Assembly (NCBI RefSeq): GCF_037975245.1
Contig: NC_092568.1
Location: forward strand, 10,317,501 to 10,381,500
Source: Apostichopus japonicus
Lineage: Eukaryota; Echinodermata; Holothuroidea; Aspidochirotida; Stichopodidae
Reading direction: 5' to 3'
Length of the DNA stretch: 64,000 nucleotides
A program made the translations under genes and the position numbers. Within the stretch, counting starts at the first letter, position 1. Each line of letters starts with the position of its first letter. Below are positions 34,201 through 42,100 of this stretch, one piece after another. The notes under the pieces were generated by a model, which saw nothing but the letters and a program-made list of their open reading frames with translations, was not told the origin of the DNA and made no database searches.

Positions 34201-35906
34201 CTACAGATAAATCTTACACCTCCCCCGTTAAAAAACTCAGCTTAATGTTAATTCAGCAGTATTAACTTGCCATACCTTATCACTAATATTCCAAATTTTG
34301 AGAGAGCCATCACAGCTGGTTGAAGCCTGAAAAAGAAGTGGTGAACGTAAACACATGAAGGACAAGTGATTTTTCAGAGACATCTGATTACGAATATGAG
34401 TAAACTACCAAATATTCTTAATATCTGTATCGAGGAGACTTTGCTGCTTGCCCTCCTTTCAGCACATGTTTTAAAGTAACATATCTCACACCTCACAGCC
34501 TCCGTAAAGGCTATATATATGTTTGTCCATCCCAAGTACATTTAGTTTTTGCATATGTAAGGAGAAGCTGCAGTGATATTACTGTATATACAGAAAACTA
34601 AGCTTGCCAGTATCATGGAGAGTGATCACAGCCACTTGCCAATATAAGGTAATATTAGATAGGACACTTGATAATCACTAGAGGGTGTTACAGAAGGTAG
34701 TCAATTTTTTCTTAGGTAAAACTGATGACTTATAAAGTGTTGATGGGGCTTACCACAAATTCTGTGAGTGGATCGATCGCTACACTGAGTATCGGAGCAG
34801 AATGAGCTTGTAAGATCACCTGATCTGATGTATCTTGGAGGTCAATTACTTTGATCATAAAATCACTGGAAGGAATCCAAACAAAATTTTTTTTTTATAT
34901 TTTTATAGATGCTCACAAGGAAAGTGTTGATATGTAAATAAAAGGTAACAATCTGTAGCAATTTTTTGATATATTAAGAATATCTAAGATGATAGTCAAG
35001 ATGCTAATTTTTTCATTTAATCGTAATACTCACCCTGCCCCGGCCACAAGCTTCTTTCCATCTTCACTCAAATCTATGTGAGTAACAGGTGCCGTAAACC
35101 TGCATAGGATCCCATCGGGTGACCCATCTGGCAACAGGTATGACTGAACAGTGTTAGATTCTGTCCCTGCAAATACCTTGTTTCCCTGTGAAGGAGAAGA
35201 ATATATCACTTTTGAAATGACAAAGGACAACATTTTTTTTAATTTAAAACTGAATTAGGGTACGTCAGTCATTTGGAAGTGGATACATCTCCCATCATAT
35301 ATATCATTATGTAATTTGTCTGTGCAAGTCCACTCACAACCACTGCCTTTCACCCTCTCTATTTTTTTAACATTGTTATTCACATGCATCGTTATGCATT
35401 TAACCAAACCACATGAATATATGAGGGAATCGAGAGGTTTATTATTTACAAAAGGAGGGAAACGCCAAAATGGCAAGCATCACATAATAGCTACCAAACA
35501 TCTGTAACAACTCATATAAACGTATCTAGGCCTGATAATGCAACTCGTAGTCTGTGAGTGACATACTGTATATATGCAAGATCAAGGTAATTGCTCCTAC
35601 AATTTTCATGTGATAATACAAGGCACCTTGCAGAAATTCCTTCTGATGACCAATAAATGATATAATTCTTTAAAAATTATGTTTTATATTAAATCTTCCG
35701 AAACATATTTCCCTCACCAGAACACGAAGTGACCTCACAGTTTCTCCAATTTCTAAGGTTTGATGGTCTTCATCTTCCAAATGCTTCCATATTCTGATGC
35801 CTCCATCTTCACCACAACTGTAGAATGTTGTACCGGATCTGTTATAACACACTTCTGTATGACCACTGCAATGGAACATCTGCATTGCTGGAGCTTGCAA
35901 AGCCAT
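15989..35906 (-). CDS. WDHD1: WD repeat and HMG-box DNA-binding protein 1 (And-1/Ctf4)
   Basis: WDHD1 is the replisome hub that links the CMG helicase to DNA polymerase alpha and other fork proteins in the nucleus. Twenty-three coding exons join with consistent phases into 1098 codons plus stop, close to the roughly 1130 residues of vertebrate WDHD1. Exons, 5' to 3' on the minus strand: 35718-35906, 35034-35185, 34754-34865, 34276-34326, 34050-34096, 33751-33799, 32208-32410, 31175-31331, 30041-30242, 29176-29324, 28261-28445, 27376-27457, 26078-26243, 25104-25221, 24145-24250, 22974-23150, 22361-22435, 20484-20710, 19677-19822, 18426-18620, 17813-17939, 16383-16521, 15989-16231. The domains are an N-terminal WD40 propeller (about 1-310), an acidic linker, the SepB/Ctf4 trimerisation domain (about 400-715), a Lys/Glu-rich tail and a C-terminal HMG box (about 973-1040). 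The ATG sits in a strong context (aaccATGG). One intron is GC-AG. Confidence 0.95.
16383..16521 (-). CDS. WDHD1: WDHD1 coding exon 22 (HMG box, GC donor)
   Basis: Residues 972-1018. It encodes PASAFQLWFEENKSTIAAEH and the HMG-box helix through VDTETKQ. The downstream splice site is CAG|GCAAGT, a GC donor with otherwise perfect consensus. With it, phase 0 and HMG homology continue directly into exon 23. The acceptor is 'cctcgttag'. Confidence 0.9.
16559..16605. repeat. Short 'atggtatat' repeat
   Basis: Imperfect copies of 'ggtatat' and 'atatggcatat' lie in the intron just upstream (gene sense) of exon 22. Confidence 0.5.
17813..17939 (-). CDS. WDHD1: WDHD1 coding exon 21
   Basis: Residues 930-972, from the Lys-rich linker. 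It contains KKAQMTLSSMGGKK where vertebrate WDHD1 has a PCNA-interacting-peptide-like QxxxxxYF motif. Here the Q and a hydrophobic L remain but the aromatic pair is absent. The donor is AA|GTATGT and the acceptor 'cattttcag'. Confidence 0.88.
18352..18373. repeat. Poly-G tract
   Basis: Runs of 13 and 8 or 9 G separated by one A, in the intron about 50 bp beyond the exon 20 donor. It is C-rich in the WDHD1 transcript. Confidence 0.8.
18426..18620 (-). CDS. WDHD1: WDHD1 coding exon 20
   Basis: Residues 865-930, starting PSLIPLTPISTEKRNPFKK. It contains GGANVFDNMKKRPSNS, which parallels the 'NILDNM' segment of vertebrate WDHD1 in the tail between SepB and HMG domains. The donor is AAAG|GTAAAA and the acceptor 'ctttccttccag'. 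Confidence 0.9.
18722..19085. mobile_element. Non-autonomous hAT-type element, 364 bp
   Basis: A perfect 8-bp target site duplication CTCTAGGT (18714-18721 and 19086-19093) flanks 15-bp terminal inverted repeats CTGGGGTGGGCAACC / CAGGGGTGGGCAACC (one mismatch). The ends resemble Charlie-type hAT termini, with subterminal 'gcggcccac' and 'gcggcccag'. No transposase ORF. It is in the WDHD1 intron between exons 19 and 20. Confidence 0.92.
19440..19530 (-). mobile_element. tRNA-like SINE head (family E)
   Basis: Read on the minus strand, 'ggtttagctcagagagag' gives a box A-like motif and 'ctggtttgaatac' a box B-like motif about 35 bp further. It has no matched acceptor stem, so a SINE or tRNA pseudogene is more likely than a working tRNA. 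The 3' end is not defined. Confidence 0.5.
19677..19822 (-). CDS. WDHD1: WDHD1 coding exon 19
   Basis: Residues 816-865. It encodes RRERSDMEEDDHQEEEE followed by a long Glu/Asp run and DDDMPEMKPIPTKHRPLVMK. This acidic tract sits at the same place as in vertebrate WDHD1. The donor is CAAA|GTAAGG and the acceptor 'cttgttgcag'. Confidence 0.88.
19968..19984. repeat. Poly-G tract
   Basis: A run of about 12 G within a purine-rich stretch at 19936-20035, intronic in WDHD1. Confidence 0.7.
20484..20710 (-). CDS. WDHD1: WDHD1 coding exon 18
   Basis: Residues 741-816. It begins LSCRAEREVRAADVCKMM and includes LAIKYASRSRKMLLAEKLSE, nearly identical to the corresponding vertebrate WDHD1 helix after the SepB domain. 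An acidic SEDEESEDEDD patch follows. The donor is ACG|GTGAGT and the acceptor 'ttctactcag'. Confidence 0.95.
21947..22200 (+). mobile_element. tRNA-derived SINE (family B), 5'-truncated
   Basis: It shares 'gccagatcattacgttg' and 'ggcaaggcactt' with the copy at 12372 but lacks the tRNA-like head. It is antisense to WDHD1 in the intron between exons 17 and 18. Confidence 0.7.
22361..22435 (-). CDS. WDHD1: WDHD1 coding exon 17
   Basis: Residues 716-740, EMYLREKLMAGTNTAGQDTLMKMFA. It corresponds to the helix after the SepB beta-propeller that vertebrates encode around 'LLMKMLALSCKLER'. Phase 0 at both ends, with donor GCG|GTAAGT. Confidence 0.92.
22974..23150 (-). CDS. WDHD1: WDHD1 coding exon 16
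   Basis: Residues 657-715. It contains TKGKSDHHWIIGMQESPAQ and RCVSCKGSTFPPTLPRPTP, almost the vertebrate SepB-domain sequence. The longest ORF across this stretch is in another frame and is a shadow. The correct frame is fixed by phase 0 from exon 15. The donor is GAG|GTAAGA. Confidence 0.95.
23265..23330. repeat. Short 'aaggtaggt' repeat
   Basis: Repeated GGTAAGG/GGTGGGTAA words in the WDHD1 intron before exon 16. Confidence 0.6.
23636..23712. repeat. Tandem duplication, 30-31 bp unit, G-rich
   Basis: Two near-identical copies of a unit containing 'gaggggttgggggacaacag' are followed by a poly-G run. Confidence 0.75.
24145..24250 (-). CDS. WDHD1: WDHD1 coding exon 15
   Basis: Residues 621-656: FTVEGTAASVDSNGIVRLYN then QQSSAWISVANTKSH. 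It matches the SepB-domain 'SEGIVRMLN' region. The acceptor is 'cctctgacag' and the donor CAC|GTAAAT. Confidence 0.93.
24401..24670 (+). mobile_element. tRNA-derived SINE (family A)
   Basis: It starts 'ggtcgagttgataaaggc' (box A-like) with 'tgggttcgatccct' (box B) and shares its whole body with the copy at 49901, including 'catgtggctgcttggcgtcgt' near the 3' end. It is antisense within the WDHD1 intron between exons 14 and 15. Confidence 0.8.
24887..24990. repeat. Short AT-rich tandem repeat
   Basis: Repeats of 'ttattttagc' and 'ttattttaac', unit about 10-11 bp, bounded by 'gcaaactt'. Confidence 0.75.
25104..25221 (-). CDS. WDHD1: WDHD1 coding exon 14
   Basis: Residues 582-621, including LPGDQCLGFQLYQLSKNAK and LPLSAKSTLTWLG, the SepB domain. 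The donor is GGG|GTGAGT and the acceptor 'gatcttcag'. Confidence 0.95.
26078..26243 (-). CDS. WDHD1: WDHD1 coding exon 13
   Basis: Residues 527-582: ALALGKDFLAVGTNKRHVRI then FTLSGIQKDLFCLPGPVVTM and IIVYHQGPG, the SepB domain. The donor CTG|GTTTGT is weak, but phase 1 joins exon 14 exactly where homology requires it. Confidence 0.92.
26291..26530 (+). mobile_element. tRNA-derived SINE (family C)
   Basis: Box A 'ttagctcagtgg' and box B 'gagttcgagtcac' are followed by a body shared with the minus-strand copy at 28468, including 'taatgtatgtcg' and 'cgcgagttcctgcttg'. The tail is (cata)n. Its head lies about 45 bp upstream, in gene sense, of the exon 13 acceptor. Confidence 0.82.
26588..26860. 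mobile_element. Possible degenerate hAT-type terminus
   Basis: 'aagggttctcaataggtggc' followed by 'ccagcccacc' resembles hAT element ends, but I could not find a matching inverted end or a target duplication. The right boundary is arbitrary. Confidence 0.25.
27376..27457 (-). CDS. WDHD1: WDHD1 coding exon 12
   Basis: Residues 499-526: QIRCQYFASWDTQKEWSISM then PKDEIVK. It matches the vertebrate 'HFSSWDSSKEWIIDLP' region of SepB. The acceptor is 'cattcctcag', one of two nearby AGs. The other would break phase. Confidence 0.92.
27895..28140. repeat. Likely retroelement 3' end remnants
   Basis: 'gagaaataaatttgaaaattgaaattgaaat' (in two parts, ending in a GAAATT run) and, facing it, 'tttcaattcaattcctttattcc' look like two A/T-rich retroelement tails. 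No reverse transcriptase remains. Intronic in WDHD1 between exons 11 and 12. Confidence 0.35.
28261..28445 (-). CDS. WDHD1: WDHD1 coding exon 11
   Basis: Residues 438-499: KWNMVGVIRCYDTDEESSID then VEFHDTSVHHSLHFDN and VLLATEGDEDTP. It is one of the best conserved parts of the SepB domain. The acceptor is 'ctttctgttcag' and the donor CAG|GTCAGT. Confidence 0.95.
28468..28710 (-). mobile_element. tRNA-derived SINE (family C), head partly lost
   Basis: A reverse-orientation copy of the element at 26291, about 85-90% alike by eye over 'taatgtatgtcgtccagtta' and the 'cgcgagttcctgcttg' 3' module. The (catac/tata)n tail ends about 23 bp from the exon 11 acceptor, in gene sense. Confidence 0.8.
29176..29324 (-). 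CDS. WDHD1: WDHD1 coding exon 10
   Basis: Residues 388-437, containing LPPLVTGPKPTPLQKPFIPS then STPVHLSSRFM. It matches 'TPRQKPFQSGSTPLHLTHRFM' of vertebrates, the entry to the SepB domain. The donor is ATG|GTAAGT and the acceptor 'ctttttccgcag'. Confidence 0.94.
30041..30242 (-). CDS. WDHD1: WDHD1 coding exon 9 (acidic linker)
   Basis: Residues 321-388, starting ETKEDFTDLFDDMADDDLLD, comparable to 'DYNDLFDGDD' in vertebrates. The Asp/Glu-rich linker between WD40 and SepB domains follows. The donor CAAG|GTAATG is chosen because phase 1 is needed by exon 10. An in-frame stop follows at 29973 if the site is missed. Confidence 0.88.
31175..31331 (-). CDS. WDHD1: WDHD1 coding exon 8
   Basis: Residues 268-320, with LPLRCVVWNPKTGTSLAFTN and NLGQIGILDQVLDG, the last WD40 blade. 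The acceptor is 'ttgtttttcag' and the donor AAG|GTATGT. Confidence 0.93.
32208..32410 (-). CDS. WDHD1: WDHD1 coding exon 7
   Basis: Residues 201-268: LLAIPLEREIQLYERDSWDV, then VSWCPDGVHLASITSVGFIN and VWNTSSKKCIK. These are two WD40 blades, matching 'LLAIPVEKSVKLYRRESW' of vertebrates. The donor is AAAG|GTAAGA. Confidence 0.95.
33751..33799 (-). CDS. WDHD1: WDHD1 coding exon 6
   Basis: Residues 184-200, LSKTLARIAWKPKDGQ, a short WD40 exon matching 'ICRLAWQPKSGK'. The acceptor is 'attccaacag' and the donor CAG|GTAATA. Confidence 0.9.
34050..34096 (-). CDS. WDHD1: WDHD1 coding exon 5
   Basis: Residues 169-184, SWEKSIVLFPKCSDI, a short WD40 exon that ends in phase 2. The acceptor is 'tcttccgcag' and the donor AAG|GTAATA. 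Confidence 0.88.
34276..34326 (-). CDS. WDHD1: WDHD1 coding exon 4
   Basis: Residues 152-168, ASTSCDGSLKIWNISDK, a textbook WD repeat core, phase 0 at both ends. The donor is AAG|GTATGG. Confidence 0.93.
34754..34865 (-). CDS. WDHD1: WDHD1 coding exon 3
   Basis: Residues 114-151: DFMIKVIDLQDTSDQVILQA then HSAPILSVAIDPLTEFV, with the WD40 signature of a D/H-containing blade. The donor is GTG|GTAAGC and the acceptor 'attccttccag'. Confidence 0.94.
35034..35185 (-). CDS. WDHD1: WDHD1 coding exon 2
   Basis: Residues 64-114: GNKVFAGTESNTVQSYLLPD, then GSPDGILCRFTAPVTHIDLS. It matches 'FPEGVPDGILTRFT' of vertebrates. The acceptor is 'ctccttcacag' and the donor AGG|GTGAGT. Confidence 0.94.
35718..35906 (-). 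CDS. WDHD1: WDHD1 coding exon 1
   Basis: Residues 1-63, starting MALQAPAMQMFHCSGHTEVC and including CGEDGGIRIWKHLEDED. The ATG (35906-35904) is in a strong context, aaccATGG. An acceptor-like 'aatctctgtcag' about 29 bp upstream suggests that a 5' UTR intron precedes it. The donor is CTG|GTGAGG. Confidence 0.94.
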
Positions 35907-36009
35907 GGTTGCTTACAGTATTTATTATGGCACTGACAGAGATTGCAGGAGGCCTAAGAATTGTGTTGACCTTTGTAATATGGAAAGACAGTTAAGAGAC
36001 ACTGTGAAT

Positions 36010-36060
36010 CAGTAGCGTGCACAGGATTTCAATGATGGGAGGCCAAATTCAAAATTTCAC
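36010..36060. mobile_element. Possible DNA-transposon terminus
   Basis: 'cagtagcgtgcacaggattt' resembles the CAGTGGCGTGCACAGG-type ends of non-autonomous DNA transposons. No partner end was found, so the element extent is unknown. Confidence 0.3.
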
Positions 36061-37152
36061 CCTATTGATTTAGGAAAGGGACTGAATTTGTAGGGAATTA
36101 GGGCTGGAACTGTATGAAGGATGCATACAGGAGGATGTCAAATGTTGCATTGTGAGGCACATTTAGTCCAATGTAAGCCTATGCAAATAGCTCTAAATGC
36201 AAGATTATGCCAATGAATGATAAACTAAAAGCATCCCCTGACTGATTGAGAAAGTGACCTGAATCCTGAATGAAGTATTTAATATTTAATGCTGACTTGG
36301 GATAACTGAAGCCAACTCCCATGTAGGGGTGTTTGGGGTCCTTATAGTTATAATTTATAGTCCTGATGGTCAGAGTTTTCAAGAGTTTTATACTTTATAT
36401 TATAGGTGTGGGTGTTGCCCTGGTGTTTATGACTTCCTGTCTGCTATTAAGGCCTAGGGGTGTTTGGTGTCTTTCCCCCAGAAAAAAAAAAATTAGATTT
36501 CAGCTTTACAGCATTCTTAGGCAAAGACCTATTTAGAATATATATATGTCTAACCTTTAAGTTTAAGACTGAATAGTCCTAGCCTAGCCCTTAATGCCAG
36601 GTTTCCCAATGAAGATTGCGGTCCAATTCTTCCCTAACTGAATTAGCCTAAAAGACCTCTGACACCATTTTCCGGGGTGACGATCGGAGGTGGGTGAGAA
36701 ATGCACCCCATTCCCCTGTGTACATGCCATTGCTGCTAGGTGGTGTTGTCTTACTCTTAACTTTTTTTTTAAGCCATGTAGCCAGGCCAACTCATCTCTG
36801 TAGGCCATAAGAACTGACAGTGACACTGTCAATGTGATAAGCCTAACAAGTAACATACAACATGTTTGAAACATTTCAAACTGAACACTGAGTGGACTAA
36901 ACTTAGTTAGAACTAGGCCCTAGTAACAATAGGCTAGGCCTTACTTAGGCTAGTACTAGTTAGGTAGGATAGGTGTAGTTTTATGGGGACCCTTAATTAG
37001 ATCCATCTGACATATTTAGGAATAACTTATGTTACTTGTTATGCCTAACGTTAACTAGGCTAACTATTATTAAGTGTGACTAACGTTAACGGTTAGGCAT
37101 CATAGTATTTATGGTAAGGAACACCTTATTTACAAATTCTTCACAAGCTTAC

Positions 37153-37349
37153 CTGCTAGAGATGTGATGTAAGAAACGTCGAAGTTGCTTCTCGACCTAA
37201 ACTTGGTACTGGTAGGTTAAAGTTTCAAACTAATGTACGTTGTAATATTATCATTAACTGGCGTAGCCTAGGCCTACTGACTTAACGTTGGTCTAGTATA
37301 AGAACTGTGTTTGGTATATATGCATGCAGTGCATTGCAGACTACAAAAG
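37153..37349 (-). other. WDHD1: WDHD1 5' UTR exon and start region
   Basis: On the minus strand 'cacatctctagcag|gtaagcttg' is a strong donor, so a 5' UTR exon ends at 37153. The transcription start is not determined. I place the upstream limit at the E2F-type motif only as a guide. Confidence 0.5.
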
Positions 37350-37358
37350 TTTCGCGCC
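37350..37358 (-). promoter_or_regulatory. E2F-type site upstream of WDHD1
   Basis: TTTCGCGCC (GGCGCGAAA on the gene strand) fits the E2F/DP consensus TTTSSCGC and lies about 200 bp upstream of the 5' UTR donor. Replication-fork genes, WDHD1 included, are typical S-phase E2F targets. It is the only such site I noticed in the promoter region. Confidence 0.55.
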
Positions 37359-39074
37359 ACTAGAACGTAAATACACTAACCTTCGACCAGTCGTTGTATT
37401 ATTGAAAAAGTCTCTCTACGGTAGTGTTGGGTGGACTTAAGTTTTGCGACATAATTTCATAACTTCAAAAGAAACTTATTATTACATCTTGATATATTTT
37501 TTTTCAACTAAACTTTAATCCTGAAGGTGGCACTGTATTATATCACTAAAACTAGCTCCAAAAATATTTGGTAAGTAGTAAGGAAAAAATTGAAACACCC
37601 ACTGGTCTGCAATAAGATGCAATCGTATATACCTGACACTCCTTAATATTTTTCATCCTCCTAAACTCCCGCCCCTCATTAGGTACATGATAAGGTACTA
37701 TATGAAATTAGGCAGCATTAATTACTTCAAACATTTGAAAATGCCGGAACAACGAGACCTCACATCCAATATATGAGACACAATGTGTGCTGCTTCAGAA
37801 CAACGGAATGATCGTAATCCATGTAGTATACAGAGTCCTTCAATTATTAAAGAAGTATCCTAGGTAGACTTAATAATATTACAGAAAATTCAAGCGTACA
37901 GTATGTAAATCTATAACATATATATATGTGCGATACAAGGCTAAGCTTGTAAAAATTATTCAACATTGTGTCCCAAAATTTTAAAATGTAGCACTATTGT
38001 GCATCTAAGCAGACGACTGCATTTTACAAAACTTTCTCAAACCCGCGTTTTGGAAAAATGAAATGTGCCATTGGCAAATGGAGCGAGACTAGACCCACAT
38101 ACCCCACCCCATTTTGGGAATTGGCATTTACGATATAACTTTAAGTGAAGTTTTTCATAAAAGTTATCCAGTGGTTGACTCTCCGTTTTGCCAACACAAT
38201 AATATTTGCATTCTGTTCATGGCAACTTTTTAATTTCTTCAACTATCACTCGCACATTTCATCATAACATTATTCTTCTTAAAATGTGACACAGAAAACT
38301 AAGAATACGTGCACCGAAGTGAAATAAAAACGCACCGTAGGCTACATGCATGCTGCAGTTTGCTAAACTAGCCGTATATGTGCAGGCTGCTGTAGATATA
38401 GGTATAGGCTTACATACGTAACCATATAGGTTTGTGATTTGCTTCACCTTATCATTACCACAGTCTTAATAAAGGATCCTAGAGTGATATTTCCATGATC
38501 AAAGTATACCCTTGTCACGAACAAGACTATGGACATAGTCCTTTCGAGGCTGTGGCTGATTTGGGTGACTCGACCCAAAGAAATCTGAATTATTTATTAT
38601 TGATCTCGAAGTGCTCAAATACTAAATTATATTGATCTTTCCCGTCAGTTAAAATAATCGGAGCGTCACTGAGTCAACTACTTGCATGACACTTGCTCTC
38701 TACATTTGATTTCGGGCCAGTATACGTACATAAAACTGAAATGTACCGAAATAAACGAATTTTTCCCGTTGCAAGTTATATCTCTTTATTATGAAATTTT
38801 GGTTAAGATAATAACAATTTTTTTTTACTTTTTACTAGTTTCTAGCTTTTGTCAGAAGGAATTTGGAATTATCGCGTCAAAGAGATGATCTGTCTACTCT
38901 TCCGTACAATTTCCCAATATTGGGTGCACGGATCTAAAAATAGATTATTACATGTCTCAAGACAGAAGATCAAGGCGTTTTTGTTTACGTTTTTTGCTCA
39001 GTACGATCTTTACCCAAGTTTTAAACTAGTGATCATAATTTACAAAGTTACCGGTAAATCCAGAGGTATTCTAT
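37359..39074. other. Intergenic space between divergent genes
   Basis: It holds the promoters of WDHD1 (left) and ZFYVE19 (right). No exon recognised. Words built from TAGGCCTA and CTAG are frequent here and in the first intron of ZFYVE19. Confidence 0.5.
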
Positions 39075-39128
39075 ATGGAGAATCGTTGCTTTAGGTGTGC
39101 GGACAAGTTTGGAGTCTTCAAAAAGGAG
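39075..39128 (+). CDS. ZFYVE19: ZFYVE19 coding exon 1
   Basis: Residues 1-18, [18 protein letters not shown], matching the start of human ZFYVE19 (MESRCYGCAVKFTLFKKE). It carries the first CxxC pair. The donor is GAG|GTAGGC. Confidence 0.93.
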
Positions 39129-42100
39129 GTAGGCCTACTTTAAATTGGACTAACGGAACGTTAAGCCAGGCATACTATTACTAGTACTACGTTAGTGTAA
39201 AAGTAACTTATGTTAAGCCTAGACTTCTTTAGATAGGCCTAGGCCTAGGGCCTAAAGTAACTTAGGCTGCATTTTGCCTAACAGTTTGGCTGTAACCTAA
39301 GTTAGTAAGACTAATGCTAAGAGACAACAAGGCAAAAAATCATAACATCCCATATACATTATTTGTCCTAACAATAATGCCAATAATATTGCCCTGCGTA
39401 GGCTAGCCTAGGCAGAGGTCACCAGCCTAGTTGAAGGCTTAACAAGTTAAGTAACAACTAACATTTATGACAATAATGTTAGGAATAATACTAACCTATG
39501 CTATGTAGCCTACGTCACTCGTAAGTAACTAAGGCTAGGCAATTAAATGAAACAAAACATTCAAGGCTACAATAGACTAACAAAAGACCCAAGTTAGATT
39601 GGTTACTCAGCTTCTGCCAGTTAGAAATAGTACTAGTACTAGTTACTAGGCAAGAACCAGAATAGTTAATCTACTCCAATACTACAAGTTGTAGGCTACT
39701 ACTTCTAGGCTATACTAGCCAAATACAGGGAATTAATATCAACTTACCAGCTCACATTTTTGTGTGATATTCTATCCAACACAGCATGTTGCATGGACAC
39801 CCTATAAGAGAGGCTAGATCAGCAATTAATGATACTGAAACATATTGTAATGAAAGTTATTGTGAGAGGGAATGGTTTGGTGGGTTTAGTCACTATATAG
39901 TCAAACTCATCCATGGTTTATTACTCTTCTGTGTTGGCCAAACCACATGCTTCAGTACTCTAATTCATTTCAAAGAGACGTGATTGCATGAAAGAAGATA
40001 TTGTATTGGAATAACAGACTCTGCACTAACAAATGCTCTTTTTTATTGTAGTATTTTTGTTATTATTTCAAATAACTTTCCTCCATTATCTCTCATTCAG
40101 ATAGCTTGCAGAAAATGCGGGTTTGGGTTTTGTAAGAAATGTCTCCCTCACCAAGTCCAACTGTCTTCATCACAGCCTGAACCTGTTCCAGTTTGTAACA
40201 AGTGCTTTCAGTCCCTCCAAAAGACTTCAGGAAACCAAAAGCCTGCTTCACAAGGATCAAAGTATGATGAACTGCCAGAAAATTTCAAAAAGTAAGTAGG
40301 CCTAAATATTATAAAGCTGTGGAGGAAGAGATGCTTGAATTATAATCTTCTCTTTGAAGTTTGGTACATACAACAAATATCCAGTAGCAATAGACCCATG
40401 GAGCACACATCCATCTACATCCACAAAATATACTACAAATGGAATAACAATACAATGGAATGTAACCTCCTGAACCCTACACAAAGATGATTACCAAAAC
40501 TGAATAATTAACGATAAAAGATTCCCAGCTATTATTCCACCACTAGTTACTGTATATTTTGAACCACTTGTAACATGTGTGGAAGAAATGACTTAAAATG
40601 CAACCTTTGATATTATCAAGACTGAGGAGAGTGGGAGAGGAGGGGTGAGGGCAGCATTAGGGGGGGTACAGCCTTGTCATCTGGGGTCACCAAGAGGGCC
40701 ACAGGTGCCACGCCCACATAAAAGATTACCTTGAATTTATGAAGAATTCTACAAGGGCCTGGTGACATAATTTTCTGGGGCTTACCTGACTCTCAATACC
40801 CTTGCATAATATATGTTTTATTACCAGCATCATGGTAAATTTAGATGTTCCATTTTCACAGTAAAATATGTACAGTATATGATGATAGTGTACAATGTTT
40901 TAATCTCCAGATGCTAACAATTTGAAAAATTTCTTTTTGCAAGCAAACAGTGTGTGTTTTTTTTTTAAATGATCTCTCTCTTCTATTCTGTTAATCTTTT
41001 CTCTTCATGAAGGAGAGTGGCTGCTCTACAGGCAAAGGAAGAGGCCTCAGGAAAACCGATGAAGTCAAAAGGTGGCCAGAAGTTATCTGCAGCTGACCAG
41101 GATATTGCCAGTCGGTTAGAGAAACTGAAGGCAGGCAAGAAACAGGCCATGGGTAAGAACGGTTGCATCTTTCAAAAATGAGAGGAATTATTTATGATGT
41201 GGCAATGTGTATTCAATCATTTCAATGAAGAACTTTGTTAAGAACAGAGTTTCAAAGTAAGTGCTTCGTTATCTTCTGTGGTCTAAACTGTTCAAGAATT
41301 TTCTTTCAAGGTTAATGGGTCAGTGTCAAGCATTATTATCTGTACCAGCAGTTTTCTAGAATTTCTATGTGTTTTTGCAATCTTCTGATACAGCTGTCTC
41401 TGTGTTATGTGCAAAAAAACTGTTTAAGTTTTCAGTTATAGTAAAAGGACCAAAAAAATATTTTCTTAGCAAACACACCACTTTGTTCTTTAAAAATATG
41501 TACAGACACATATTTTATTCCCTCAATTGTATATGGTCATTATCTTCATTTTCCATCAAACTATAAATATGCATAATTTCTGTGTTGGCTGCTGTAAGTA
41601 AAGTTTAATTGAAGAAATGCAATGTTCAGTTTGTATTTGCAGCTCTATCTATCAGAATTTTGCCCTATTATATTGTCTTTGGAGAAATTTATAATGTTCA
41701 GTACGTATTCATGACTGTAACTCTAAGGGATATTATTATAATTATTGCTCTTACTGTTCTATCCATTTCATTTTGTAATTTATGAAAAGGTCGTGCCCTA
41801 TCTTTCGAAGAAATGGAATCTCGACTGAGAGTTTTGAAAGGCCTGCCTAGCCAGTCAGATGAAGGTCACCAAACTAAGGTACTGATTTCGGTCATCTCGT
41901 TCAACAAGATTATATTGTGAATTAAGGTGTTGTGAGATATGAATGACAATAAAGAGATACGGGTGTCCCTTATGTTAGTGAAAATGATAAAAAGATTTAA
42001 AAGGAAATGGAGAATTTTACAAAAGAAAAGTTAGAACTTTAAAAGAAAAGATATGTAGGGATTATGATGAATAAGTTACATAATATTTACATGAGGATAC

